Source: Thiotrichaceae bacterium
GTDB taxonomy: Bacteria; Pseudomonadota; Gammaproteobacteria; Beggiatoales; Beggiatoaceae
Assembly (NCBI GenBank): GCA_028688145.1
Contig: JAQTYU010000005.1
Span: 111,073 to 175,072, forward strand
Reading direction: 5' to 3'
Length of the DNA stretch: 64,000 bases
Shown here: piece by piece, positions 42,587 through 52,135 of the stretch
Numbering within the stretch: position 1 is the stretch's first letter
Layout: each line of letters starts with the position of its first letter
Notes under the pieces: generated by a model
The model's input: only the letters and a program-made list of their open reading frames with translations
Told to the model about the DNA's origin: nothing
Database searches by the model: none
Program-made: the position numbers and the translations under genes

Positions 42587-44986
42587 ATGGCAACTGAACT
42601 GCCACCCACTGCTGATGAACTCAATCCCGCCACGCTGTGCATTCACTGTATGCAGCGTAAGCCTATGCTTGCGCCTTGTCCTGCGTGCGGACACAAAGAT
42701 ATTCCCAGCAAACAGCACCCGCTTTACCTCAAACCCCGTACCCTGCTCAAACAACAATACATTGTAGGCAAAGCTCTGGGACAAGGCGGTTTCGGAATTA
42801 CCTATATCGGTTTTGACCGCTGGCTCCACAAAAAAGTCGCGATTAAAGAATATTTACCCGCCGCCCTCGCCACCCGCGACTTTCGAGAAGCCAGCGTGAT
42901 TCCCCTGAAACGCCAAGAACTTGCCTTTACGCAAGGGCTGGGTTTATTCATTGAAGAAGCCCGCAATCTCGCCAAATTTGACCATCCCCACATCGTGCGC
43001 GTATTGAATTTCTTTGAAGAAAATCAAACAGGTTACATGGTGATGGATTATTTAGAAGGCAACAGCCTTGGGGATTATTTGGCCCAACACGGCGGCAAAT
43101 TATCTCTGACGCAAGCCCTCGAAATTTTCAGACCGATTTTAGACGCACTAGACGCGGTGCACGCTGAACATTTATATCATCGCGACATTTCAGCCCAAAA
43201 TATCCGAATGCTCACCAACGGCACCCCGATTTTAATTGACTTCGGCGCGGCGCGACACGTTATCGGTGAACACAGCCATACTTTAGATTTGGTGCTCAAA
43301 CACGGCTATTCCCCCATCGAACAATATTCAGGGCGCGGCAAAATTGGCGCGTGGACAGATATTTATGCCTGTGGCGCATTATTGTATTTATTGCTGACAG
43401 GCAGCTTGCCGCCCGCCGCCACCGACCGCCTCAGTGAAGAACCTTTATTGCCGCTTAACAGCTTGCCTGCCCATGTTGAAGCCACAATTCTGAAAGCACT
43501 CGCCCTGAAAGCAGAACAGCGTTTTAGCGATATTAGTGGGTTTAAAGCCGCATTGTATGAAGAAATTGTTCCGCAAATCGAGCAAGTTCCCAAAAAATCT
43601 AAGAAAATCCCGCAGTTTGCCCTGTTGATTATCATCGCGCTGGTTGTTGGGCTTGCCACAGAAAAAATGCTGATCCTGCAAAAAGTTGAACAACTTCAGC
43701 AACAGGCACGTCAACAATGGGCAAGCCTACAGTTGACCACACCGCCAAACAATAATGTGTATGTCACTTATCAAAAATTGCTCGAAATTGACCCCAAAAA
43801 CAACACGGCACGGCAAGGTTTACAGCAACTTAGCCAGCATTTTCTAAACCTTGCCAGAACTCAACAACAGCAAGCTGATTTCAATGCCGCCCTCGCCACG
43901 GTTGAACAAGGGCTACGCATCGCACCGCAAGCTGTTGAACTGCGTACACTACAACAAGTTGTGACAGTTCAAATTCAACAAGCTGCCCGTGCCCAAAAAA
44001 TCACCGAGGGCTTAAAACTTGCGGAAAAACTCATTGCGCAAGGGCAACTCGAAGAGGCACAACAGCAATATCAAAGTTTGCAGCAATTTGCCCCAGAAGA
44101 TGAGCGAGTTCCGAACGCTTTGAATAATTTGGTAAATATTTGGGCGCGACAATTACATAACAGTCACGAAGCGGTGGCACCACGTCTGACGGTGTTGAAT
44201 AAATTGCTGAATACTTTCCCGCAACATCCTGAATTATTAGCATTAAAAGCCGAACTGACCGCGCCAAAACCTGTAGATGAATTATTACATAAGGCGGAAC
44301 AACATCTGATGAATTCGCGGCTTAGTGAACCGAAGGGTGAAAATGCCTATGAACTTTATCAGCAAGTTTTGAATCTTGAGCCTGAACAAGTTCAAGCAAA
44401 ACAAGGTATTCAAAAGATTGCGGACAATTATGAACAGCGTGCCGAGCGCGAGTCTAATCCCGCCAAGGCTTTGTTGTGGGTAAACAAGGGCTTGAAAGTG
44501 TTGCCGACACACGCGGGATTATTGAACCTGCAAAAAACTTTAACTGCACCCCAATCCGTTAGTGCGCCGCCTGAACCTGTAAAACCTCAAGCTGCACCGA
44601 TAATTACGCCTACGCCGCCACCCCCTACCCCAAGTGCGCCGCCTGAACCTAATGTCAATGGGTTATTACAAACTGCGCAACAGCAACTTGAACGTGAACA
44701 GTGGGATATGGCGGGGCAAAACTATCAAGCCGTGTTAAAATTGGTGGCTGATAATGCTCAGGCACAACAGGGTTTACAAAAAATAGCAACGCATTATTTA
44801 CAATTAGCGCGAAAAGCACAGCAGCAAGCACATTGGGTAGACAGCTTATCCTTGATTAATAAGGGATTACAATTTGTGCCACATCATACGGGTTTACTTG
44901 GATTACAGCGGGATGCTATGCAACAATTAAACGAACCAGCGGTTAATCCCACACCGCCTAATCTTATTTTAACGCCTTCATTTTGA
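42587..44986 (+). CDS. Hanks-type Ser/Thr protein kinase with TPR-like extracytoplasmic repeats
   Basis: ATG 42587 is preferred to a TTG at 42575; neither has a strong ribosome site. N-terminal zinc ribbon CIHC...CPAC (about 18-34). The kinase domain spans about 57-330: glycine loop GQGGFGITYIG, VAIKEYLP (catalytic Lys87), HRDISAQN (catalytic Asp200, with Ser-Ala replacing the usual Lys-Pro), LIDFGAARH (metal Asp218). A membrane helix follows at about 345-365 (FALLIIIALVVGLATEKM). Residues 370-790 contain repeats with YVTYQKLLEIDPKNN, ENAYELYQQVLNLEPEQ and NYQAVLKLV, and two Pro-rich linkers. The repeats match the protein at 11544-12599. The next gene encodes an outer-membrane barrel 1 bp downstream. 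Confidence 0.9.
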   Translation: MATELPPTADELNPATLCIHCMQRKPMLAPCPACGHKDIPSKQHPLYLKPRTLLKQQYIVGKALGQGGFGITYIGFDRWLHKKVAIKEYLPAALATRDFREASVIPLKRQELAFTQGLGLFIEEARNLAKFDHPHIVRVLNFFEENQTGYMVMDYLEGNSLGDYLAQHGGKLSLTQALEIFRPILDALDAVHAEHLYHRDISAQNIRMLTNGTPILIDFGAARHVIGEHSHTLDLVLKHGYSPIEQYSGRGKIGAWTDIYACGALLYLLLTGSLPPAATDRLSEEPLLPLNSLPAHVEATILKALALKAEQRFSDISGFKAALYEEIVPQIEQVPKKSKKIPQFALLIIIALVVGLATEKMLILQKVEQLQQQARQQWASLQLTTPPNNNVYVTYQKLLEIDPKNNTARQGLQQLSQHFLNLARTQQQQADFNAALATVEQGLRIAPQAVELRTLQQVVTVQIQQAARAQKITEGLKLAEKLIAQGQLEEAQQQYQSLQQFAPEDERVPNALNNLVNIWARQLHNSHEAVAPRLTVLNKLLNTFPQHPELLALKAELTAPKPVDELLHKAEQHLMNSRLSEPKGENAYELYQQVLNLEPEQVQAKQGIQKIADNYEQRAERESNPAKALLWVNKGLKVLPTHAGLLNLQKTLTAPQSVSAPPEPVKPQAAPIITPTPPPPTPSAPPEPNVNGLLQTAQQQLEREQWDMAGQNYQAVLKLVADNAQAQQGLQKIATHYLQLARKAQQQAHWVDSLSLINKGLQFVPHHTGLLGLQRDAMQQLNEPAVNPTPPNLILTPSF

Positions 44987-44987
44987 A

Positions 44988-45713
44988 ATGAAATTACGAA
45001 ACTATCTTTTACACGGTTTACTACTGCTCAGTTTCGGCTTAGATGTGCCACTGTGGGCAGATGAAGTGTTTATTATTCCGAATGCCTTTATCTCGCAACG
45101 TAATTTTCAATATTCCGTGGGCAATGGCGGTGTCAGTGGCAGCACTCAGTCTTTAGGGGTTGGCTTGACGGGCACTTATCAGCGGTTTTATCTGGATATT
45201 GTGGCTGAGAAAAATCTTAAACCCAGTCAAGAATCGACCACCAACTTATTATTTACCGATATGGTTGATTTTGAACGTGAAGATTTGTCCGCCTCCTTTG
45301 GTTATAGTATTAACGAATCTTTAAGTGCATTCACAGGTTATAAATATGGACGCACGACTATTGCAGCCCGTTATCCGTCACCTTTCGTGGGGGAAAAAAT
45401 CAGTTTGCAAGGGCAAGGGGCTTTTATTGGCGCAGGCGGCGGGTGGCAAGTGCGTGACTGGGGATTTCTCTCCTTCAGTGCCGCCTATGCGCGTCTCAGT
45501 GCGGATTATAATGATTTAGTGGTACATCGCAGTCATGGCAATGCGACTGGCACAAGTTTGGGTTTAAAGTGGAAAGCACAACTCACAAAACAGTGGTATT
45601 ATGATTTAGCGGTATTACGTCATGACTATTATTATCAACACTTTAGCCGCATCGACACGAATATTTCTGAACAGATTTTATCGTTTCGTCTAGGCGTAGG
45701 GTATCGTTTTTGA
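44988..45713 (+). CDS. Outer-membrane beta-barrel protein, partner of the kinase gene
   Basis: A 241-residue exported protein with signal peptide 1-24 (LLHGLLLLSFGLDVPLWA, cut before DEVF). The mature part alternates polar and aromatic residues in short strands (YQRFYLDIVAEKN, ASFGYSINESLSAFTGYKYG, GFLSFSAAYARLS, WYYDLAVLRHDYYY) and ends in SFRLGVGYRF with a C-terminal Phe, the recognition signal for barrel insertion. Eight to ten strands fit the length. It begins 1 bp after the kinase stop, so co-translation is likely. It could be a sensor or an output of the kinase; no family is recognised. Confidence 0.78.
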   Translation: MKLRNYLLHGLLLLSFGLDVPLWADEVFIIPNAFISQRNFQYSVGNGGVSGSTQSLGVGLTGTYQRFYLDIVAEKNLKPSQESTTNLLFTDMVDFEREDLSASFGYSINESLSAFTGYKYGRTTIAARYPSPFVGEKISLQGQGAFIGAGGGWQVRDWGFLSFSAAYARLSADYNDLVVHRSHGNATGTSLGLKWKAQLTKQWYYDLAVLRHDYYYQHFSRIDTNISEQILSFRLGVGYRF

Positions 45714-45835
45714 GAGCAGCCCTAGAATTATCTATATTTTTTGGCAGCAGCACTGATTTGATCCAAAACTAAAAAAATGCGTTATATAATGCGGATAGTC
45801 TTGCGAAAATATTTACTTACGAAGGAAATTTAGAA

Positions 45836-46192
45836 ATGACTGAACCAGTAATTCTGGTTGTTGACGATAGTCGTGTGTCGCGAATGTTAATCCGCACGAT
45901 TATTGCCCACGCCCATCCTAAAGCCATTATCCTCGAAGCAGGTAATGCAGATGAGGCACTCCTAAAAATAGAAGGTCAACAGGTGAATCTCATCACCTTA
46001 GATTTGAACATGCCGGGCATGGATGGTTTAACCTTGGCATCTAAATTGCTGGAAAAGTTCCCAGACGCAAAAATTGGTTTACTCACCGCGAATATTCAAG
46101 AAGCCATTAAAAACAAGGCAGAAAACTTGGGCATCTTATTTATTTCCAAACCCATTACCGAAGAAAAAATTCTGGCATTTATTGATGGCTGA
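45836..46192 (+). CDS. CheY-like response regulator (receiver only)
   Basis: A 118-residue single receiver domain. VILVVDDSRVSRMLIRTIIA opens it with Asp10/Asp11; Asp56 in LDLNMPGMDG is the phosphorylation site; Thr84 (GLLTAN) and Lys105 (FISKPI) complete the switch. CGAAGGAAATTT precedes the ATG. There is no output domain. The overlapping next gene encodes a CheC-type phosphatase and the third a GGDEF/EAL enzyme, so this is likely the phosphate-controlled switch of that operon rather than a flagellar CheY. Confidence 0.92.
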   Translation: MTEPVILVVDDSRVSRMLIRTIIAHAHPKAIILEAGNADEALLKIEGQQVNLITLDLNMPGMDGLTLASKLLEKFPDAKIGLLTANIQEAIKNKAENLGILFISKPITEEKILAFIDG

Positions 46193-46817
46193 TGACATTT
46201 ACCTTTCCGAATTACAACGTGATGCGATAACTGAATTGCTCAATATCGGCATGGGGCGTGCTGCTGCTGCTTTAAGTGAGATGGTCAGTGAAGAAGTGCA
46301 TCTTTCCGTACCCAGCGTAGAAGTGTTGTCGCGTACCGAGGCTGCCCATAAAATCAATGGCAATCCTAGTAAACGCATTGCTGCCGTGCGCCAGCATTTC
46401 CAAGGGCCGTTCTGGGGCGATGCGATCTTGCTATTTCCGCAAGAAAAGAGTCTTGAACTGGTTAGAATTTTATTAAGAGAAGAAAATATCCCCTTAGAAA
46501 CCCTGACCGAGTTGGAACGAGATGCCCTGACCGAGGTCGGGAATATCATATTAAACTCCTGTCTCAGCAGTTTAGGCGATATGTTGAATTATGAAGTCAC
46601 CAGTCATTTGCCCATTTTTATCACAGGCACTGCGACTGAGGTGCTTGAAAATGATAATACCCATTCCCCGCAACAGGATGATGTGGTGATGTTTTTGCGT
46701 ATGGACTTTGCCTTACGTTCTAAAGACATTAGCGGTTATGTCGCCTTCATCTTGGAAATTCCATCAATAGCGCAATTTAAATTACGTATTGATCAATATT
46801 TATCGGGACACACTTAA
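46185..46817 (+). CDS. CheC-like CheY-P phosphatase
   Basis: The true start is the ATG at 46185 (MADDIYLSEL), overlapping the response regulator by 8 bp; a longer frame back to 46074 is an out-of-frame read of the regulator. At 210 residues it has the two CheC phosphatase helices: LQRDAITELLNIGMGRAAAA and ERDALTEVGNIILNSCLSSL, each with an acidic residue and Asn four apart. CheC/CheX/FliY proteins dephosphorylate CheY-P, so this gene likely resets the adjacent receiver. It lacks the C-terminal SpoA domain of FliY. Confidence 0.87.
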   Translation: MADDIYLSELQRDAITELLNIGMGRAAAALSEMVSEEVHLSVPSVEVLSRTEAAHKINGNPSKRIAAVRQHFQGPFWGDAILLFPQEKSLELVRILLREENIPLETLTELERDALTEVGNIILNSCLSSLGDMLNYEVTSHLPIFITGTATEVLENDNTHSPQQDDVVMFLRMDFALRSKDISGYVAFILEIPSIAQFKLRIDQYLSGHT

Positions 46818-46843
46818 GCTTAATCACTTGATACGACCTCTAC

Positions 46844-49393
46844 ATGTCGCCGACTAAGGTATTACAAGACACTGCACTCTACCCATTGGCTTCCGCCGTT
46901 TTGGGAGAGTGCAACCTTGGGATTATTGTACTAGACGAAAATGCAGATGTGATCATCTGGAATCATTGGATGAGTCAACATTCCCGCATTCCCGCTGGGC
47001 TTGCCTTAAACCAAAAATTAGAAACCTTATTTCCTGAATTAGAAAATTCTCGCCTACTGAAAACCCTTGAGGCTGCCGTATTACGTGGTTTAGCCGCAGT
47101 GTTGTCGCAATCTTTACATAAAGCACCGTTTCCTTTATATCGACCTGAGTTGAAAAGCATTCAGAATTTGGATAAAAGCGAGCGGATGCAGCAAAATATC
47201 ACCATTACCCCGCTGTGTTTACCCAACTTGCCGCGCTATGGTTTGATACAAATCACTGACGTTAGCCAAGGCGTGCGCCGCGAAACTTTATTGCGCAGCA
47301 AAGCTGATGAAATGCACGTTTTAGCGCATGAATATCATGAAAACGAACTATATTTAAAAGCAATTTTGGAAAACGCGCTCGATGGAATTATTACCATCAG
47401 TGAACAAGGTATTATTGAAACTTTCAATTGCGCTGCTGAGCAGATTTTTCAACAACGCACGAAAGACATTATCGGCAGTGGTATCGATCAATTAATTATT
47501 GATCCACAATTCCCAGAAGAAGTTTTTGAGTTACAACATTACTTACAGGTTTATAAAACCTTTATCGGCTCAGTCCACGAAGTCTGGGGGCGGTGTAGTG
47601 ATACTAAACTGATTCCTTTGGAATTATCCATCAGTGAAATGTGGATCAATGAACGCCGCAAATTTATCGCGATTTTACGAGACATTACCGACCGCAAACG
47701 CATTCAAGACGAATTGCGCCGCGAAAAAGAACAAGCACAAATTACCTTGCAATCGATTGGGGATGCAGTCATCACCGTCGATGCAATGGGAAAAATCCAA
47801 TATCTCAATCCCGTTGCCGAACAATTAACGGGCTGGCGCACAGAAGATGCGGCGCGGCAAGATATTAGTAAAGTGCTGCGGCTACAACTGCAATATCATA
47901 AAGCACTACTCAGTCACAGTATTTATCAACGCTGTTTGAGCGAAGGGCAAACGCTTGCCTTGCCGCACGGTGTGCTATTGCTCAGTCGCCAAGAACAACA
48001 ATTTTTTATCGAAGGCACATTTTCACCGCTCAAAATTAACAGCGAAATCACAGGCATTGTGATTGCCTTTCATGATGTGACCCAAGCCTTGAAAATGGCG
48101 CATGAAGTTAATTATCGCGCCACCCACGACGCGCTGACGGGTTTGATTAATCGCCTAGAATTTGAAAACCGTTTAGACAAAGCCATTCAAAAATTACAAC
48201 ATCAAGCCGAGGCAAAATGCACGGTTTTTTATATCGATTTAGACCAATTTAAAATTGTGAATGATACCTGTCGCCACATTGCAGGCGACCGCTTATTGCA
48301 ACAACTTTCCGCCTTATTACAAACCAAAATCCCTGAAAACCAAACTCTTGCACGATTGGGCGGCGATGAATTTGGGGTGTTGCTGGAAGGTCACGATGTC
48401 AGCAGTGCCTTGCTCGTTGCCGAAGCCCTGCGCAAAACTATCAGTGAATTTCGTTTCGTTTGGGAAAATAAGATTTTTCCCTTGGGCGCGAGCATTGGCG
48501 TGGTCGAAATCGACCAGCATTTTGACAAATATGCCGCACTCAGTGCCGCAGACACCGCCTGTTTTGCCGCCAAAGAAGCAGGACGCAATTGTATCTTGGT
48601 TTATCATCCCGACGATGCCGAGTCGATTTTGCGCCGCCAGCAAATGACCATGACCACCCGCATCACCAACGCGCTGGAAAAAAATCTATTTTTCTTGGTA
48701 TATCAAGAAATTAAATCATTGATTGTGCAACCTTATCATCATATTGAATTATTATTGCGCATGAGCGATGAAGAGGGTGGCGTGACCCCGCCAATGTCGT
48801 TTATTCCCGCCGCAGAACGTTATAATTTGATGCCACGCATTGATCAATGGGTGGTGGAAAACGCCTTGCGCCATTACGCGCTGTTGTTTAAAAAACAACA
48901 AAACTTATTGATGCACATCAATTTATCCAGTGCCTCTTTGGGAAATGAGTATTTCCTCGATTTTGTACTGACGCAATTAGCACGTTATGCTGTGAATCCG
49001 TCACGTATTTGTTTCGAGCTGACCGAAACCACCGCCACCGTACATTATGGTAAGGCATTAAAATTCATCGAAAAATTGAAAGCCTTGGGTTGTCGTTTTG
49101 CAATTGATGACTTTGGCAGTGGGCTGTCTTCGTTCAAAAATATCAAAGGCTTACCCATTGATTATATTAAAATTGATGGTTTATTTGTGCGTGGTTTATT
49201 AGACGATAAGATTGATTATGCGATGGTTGAAACCATTAATCATATTGGCAAATTAATGGGCGTAGAAACCATTGCCGAAAGTGTTGAAAGCAGCGAAATT
49301 CTTGAAAAATTACGCGAAATCGGTGTAGACCATGTGCAAGGCATTGGAATCTGCACCCAAATCCCTTTGAACGAATTTATTTATTCTCTATAA
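46844..49393 (+). CDS. PAS-PAS-PAS-GGDEF-EAL cyclic-di-GMP enzyme
   Basis: An 849-residue cytoplasmic regulator. Three PAS-like domains (about 15-140, 165-285, 300-420; for example LENALDGIITISEQGIIETF and SIGDAVITVDAMGKIQYLNP), then GGDEF (about 430-590) with intact GGDEF at 506-510, then EAL (about 605-845). In the EAL domain the motif reads ELLLR (Glu635) rather than EALLR; ELTETTA, AIDDFGSGLSSF, YIKIDGLFV and TIAES keep the metal and base residues. Both activities are therefore possible. It is the last gene of the CheY-CheC-GGDEF/EAL set and ends about 95 bp before folD. Confidence 0.92.
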   Translation: MSPTKVLQDTALYPLASAVLGECNLGIIVLDENADVIIWNHWMSQHSRIPAGLALNQKLETLFPELENSRLLKTLEAAVLRGLAAVLSQSLHKAPFPLYRPELKSIQNLDKSERMQQNITITPLCLPNLPRYGLIQITDVSQGVRRETLLRSKADEMHVLAHEYHENELYLKAILENALDGIITISEQGIIETFNCAAEQIFQQRTKDIIGSGIDQLIIDPQFPEEVFELQHYLQVYKTFIGSVHEVWGRCSDTKLIPLELSISEMWINERRKFIAILRDITDRKRIQDELRREKEQAQITLQSIGDAVITVDAMGKIQYLNPVAEQLTGWRTEDAARQDISKVLRLQLQYHKALLSHSIYQRCLSEGQTLALPHGVLLLSRQEQQFFIEGTFSPLKINSEITGIVIAFHDVTQALKMAHEVNYRATHDALTGLINRLEFENRLDKAIQKLQHQAEAKCTVFYIDLDQFKIVNDTCRHIAGDRLLQQLSALLQTKIPENQTLARLGGDEFGVLLEGHDVSSALLVAEALRKTISEFRFVWENKIFPLGASIGVVEIDQHFDKYAALSAADTACFAAKEAGRNCILVYHPDDAESILRRQQMTMTTRITNALEKNLFFLVYQEIKSLIVQPYHHIELLLRMSDEEGGVTPPMSFIPAAERYNLMPRIDQWVVENALRHYALLFKKQQNLLMHINLSSASLGNEYFLDFVLTQLARYAVNPSRICFELTETTATVHYGKALKFIEKLKALGCRFAIDDFGSGLSSFKNIKGLPIDYIKIDGLFVRGLLDDKIDYAMVETINHIGKLMGVETIAESVESSEILEKLREIGVDHVQGIGICTQIPLNEFIYSL

Positions 49394-49487
49394 ATAATCT
49401 CTTATAATTTCTTTCCCCATTGAATTTATTAAAAATAAGTCGCTATTTGCGTACTGCCTCCCTTTCTTCAAAAATACAGGAAATCTC

Positions 49488-50342
49488 ATGAGCGCGAAAC
49501 TTTTAGATGGCAAAGCAATTGCCGCAACCTTGCGTGATAAATTAAAAATCAAAGTACAAACCCGCGTGCAACAAGGCTTAAGTGTTCCTTGTTTAGCGGT
49601 GATTTTAGTGGGGCAAGACCCTGCTTCTCATGTTTATGTCAAAAATAAGCGGGTTGCCTGTGCAAATACAGGAATTTTGGCAAAAGATTATGATTTACCG
49701 ATTGAAACCAGTGAAGCTGAATTGCTTGCGATTTTGGATAAACTCAATGCCGACGACAGCGTGCATGGGATTTTAGTACAATTGCCTTTACCCCAACATA
49801 TTGATAGTCAAAAAGTTTTAGAACGTGTGTTGCCCCAAAAAGATGTGGACGGCTTTCACCCCTATAACGTTGGGCGTTTAACTTTGAGAATGCCTTTATT
49901 GCGTTCCTGCACCCCCAAAGGTGTGATGACGATGTTGACAGAAACGGGAATTCCCTTGGCGGGTTTGGACGCGGTGATTATTGGACAATCTAATATTGTG
50001 GGTCGCCCGATGGCATTAGAATTGCTCGCAGAACGTTGCACGGTCACTATTTGCCATAGTCGCACTAAAAATCTCGCTGACAAGGTGCGAGCCGCCGATT
50101 TGGTGGTGGCTGCGGTAGGAATCCCTGAATTTGTCAAAGGCAGTTGGATTAAAGCAGGCGCAATTGTGATTGATGTGGGGATTAATCGTTTAGATGATGG
50201 GCGTTTAGTGGGCGATGTGGAATTTAAAGAGGCGGCAGCCATCGCCAGCTGGATTACCCCCGTTCCTGGGGGGGTGGGTCCGATGACGATTGCAAGCCTA
50301 TTGGAAAATACTTTGCAAGCGGCTGAAATGCGAGATGCATAA
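49488..50342 (+). CDS. folD: Bifunctional methylene-H4folate dehydrogenase/cyclohydrolase
   Basis: A 284-residue Fol[19 protein letters not shown] contains the catalytic Y-x-x-x-[17 protein letters not shown] and [15 protein letters not shown] are family signatures; [20 protein letters not shown] is the NADP-binding loop; [20 protein letters not shown] ends it. It interconverts 5,10-methylene- and 10-formyl-tetrahydrofolate in the cytoplasm. AGGAAATCTC precedes the ATG. Length matches E. coli FolD (288). Confidence 0.95.
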   Translation: MSAKLLDGKAIAATLRDKLKIKVQTRVQQGLSVPCLAVILVGQDPASHVYVKNKRVACANTGILAKDYDLPIETSEAELLAILDKLNADDSVHGILVQLPLPQHIDSQKVLERVLPQKDVDGFHPYNVGRLTLRMPLLRSCTPKGVMTMLTETGIPLAGLDAVIIGQSNIVGRPMALELLAERCTVTICHSRTKNLADKVRAADLVVAAVGIPEFVKGSWIKAGAIVIDVGINRLDDGRLVGDVEFKEAAAIASWITPVPGGVGPMTIASLLENTLQAAEMRDA

Positions 50343-50427
50343 TTAGTAATTTCCGAATTAATAGCTACACTTTTAAGTAAGTTCCCCCGCTGCCTGTCAC
50401 ATTAAGTTTTTTCTTAAGGTTTATCTT

Positions 50428-52119
50428 ATGTTAGAAATTAATACATCTTCGACATTGAGTGACGGTGAATTGCAACTGCGACTCGGCGCACTGGCTACCC
50501 TTAATCATATTGGGGTGGAGCTTTCGACCGAAAAAAACCGCACCTTACTGCTTGAGAAAATTCTGCGGGAAGCTACTCGTTTGACCAATGCAGACGGGGG
50601 GACGCTCTACACACGTACCGATGATAATCATCTTAAATTTGAAATTCTGTTCACCCACAGCAAGGGCATTCATCTCGGGGGAACCAGTGGTAATCCGATT
50701 CACTTTCCCGCTTTAGCTTTATATCAAGATGAAGAACAAAAAGTGCCTAATTCGCATCTAGTGTCTATTTGTGCGGCTATTTCGGGTAATACTATTAATA
50801 TTTCAGATGCTTATAGCAATACTGAATTTGAATTTTCGGGCACGCGCAAGTTTGACGAAAAGAATAATTATTATTCAAAGTCTTTTCTCACTGTGCCAAT
50901 GAAAGGCAGTGAAGGCGAAATTATCGGGGTGTTACAATTAATCAATGCGATTGATCCGTATTCGGGTGACATCGGGGTGTTCGACCAATTCAAGCAAGAA
51001 TTGGTCGAATCCTTGGCTTCACAAGCGGCGGTGGCAATGGTGAATCAGCGTTTGCTTGCAGAACAGCGCGAATTATTTGATGCGTTTATCCGCTTAATCG
51101 CAACTGCCATTGACCAAAAATCACCGTATACGGGTGGACATTGTCGGCGTGTGCCCGATTTAACCATGATGTTAGCGGAAGCCACGGCAAGCGTAAAACA
51201 TGGGGTTTTCTGCGATTTTACGATGAATGATGATGACCGTTATGAATTACTGGTTGCGGGTTGGTTACATGATTGCGGAAAAATTACCACACCTGAATAT
51301 GTAATTGATAAAGCAACGAAATTAGAAACTATTTTTGACCGTATTCATTTAATTGATACTCGTATTGAAGTCTTAAAGCGTGATGCTGAAATTGCTTTGT
51401 TGCGGCAACAATTGGCGGCGGCGCAGCGCGGTGAACCTATTGAAAATATTTGTATTAATCCTGAATTAAATGCACAAATTGAAAATTTAAATGCGATGCG
51501 GGAATTTATTCGCAAACATAATACAGGCACAGAATGGATGTCTGATGAAGACATTGCCAAAATCTGCCAGTTTGCACGGCAATATCGTTGGGTGAATGCG
51601 GATGGGGTGACGGTCGATTTCTTAAGTGAAAACGAATTGGCAAATCTAACCGTGCGCAAAGGCACCTTGTTGCCCGAAGAACGCAAGGTGATTAATCATC
51701 ATATTGATGTAACCATTGAAATGTTAGAAAGCTTGCCTTATCCAAAATATTTGCGTAATGTGGTGGAATATGCGGGCGGGCATCATGAACGCATGGATGG
51801 GAAAGGCTATCCCAAAGGCTTAACACGGGAACAAATGTCTGTACAATCGCGGATTATGGGGATTGCAGATATTTTTGAAGCTCTGACTTCTCGGGATCGT
51901 CCGTATAAAAAACCGATGCCTTTGTCACAAGCTTTAGATATTTTGGGGAAGATGAAACTGGATAATCACATTGATCCTGATTTATTCGATGTGTTTATTC
52001 ATGAAAAAGTGTATTTAGATTTTGCAGAGCAGTTTTTACCCAAAGAGCAGAATGATGCTGATGAAATTGATGTTAGTAAGATTACGGGGTTTAATGCGGA
52101 ATATGGAAAGAATAGCTAA
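50428..52119 (+). CDS. GAF-HD-GYP cyclic-di-GMP phosphodiesterase-like protein
   Basis: A 563-residue protein. A GAF domain spans about 25-205 (LLLEKILREATRLTNADGGT, FLTVPMKG, GVLQLINA). The HD-GYP domain begins with SPYTGGHCRRVPDLTMMLA, with WLHDCGKITTPE (His281-Asp282) and GGHHERMDGKGYPKGLTREQ carrying the GYP triad. Between the HD and the next conserved helix (LPEERKVINHHIDVTIEMLE) lies an extra stretch of about 115 residues (about 300-415), longer than usual, with a predicted coiled segment. HD-GYP enzymes hydrolyse c-di-GMP to GMP. The GAF domain may sense a small ligand. Confidence 0.92.
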   Translation: MLEINTSSTLSDGELQLRLGALATLNHIGVELSTEKNRTLLLEKILREATRLTNADGGTLYTRTDDNHLKFEILFTHSKGIHLGGTSGNPIHFPALALYQDEEQKVPNSHLVSICAAISGNTINISDAYSNTEFEFSGTRKFDEKNNYYSKSFLTVPMKGSEGEIIGVLQLINAIDPYSGDIGVFDQFKQELVESLASQAAVAMVNQRLLAEQRELFDAFIRLIATAIDQKSPYTGGHCRRVPDLTMMLAEATASVKHGVFCDFTMNDDDRYELLVAGWLHDCGKITTPEYVIDKATKLETIFDRIHLIDTRIEVLKRDAEIALLRQQLAAAQRGEPIENICINPELNAQIENLNAMREFIRKHNTGTEWMSDEDIAKICQFARQYRWVNADGVTVDFLSENELANLTVRKGTLLPEERKVINHHIDVTIEMLESLPYPKYLRNVVEYAGGHHERMDGKGYPKGLTREQMSVQSRIMGIADIFEALTSRDRPYKKPMPLSQALDILGKMKLDNHIDPDLFDVFIHEKVYLDFAEQFLPKEQNDADEIDVSKITGFNAEYGKNS

Positions 52120-52135
52120 ATTTTAAGATAAGCAA

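Noticed and set aside
46074..46184. Extended N terminus of the CheC-like protein
   Set aside because: It is the response regulator sequence read in another frame; ATG 46185 opens the conserved domain.
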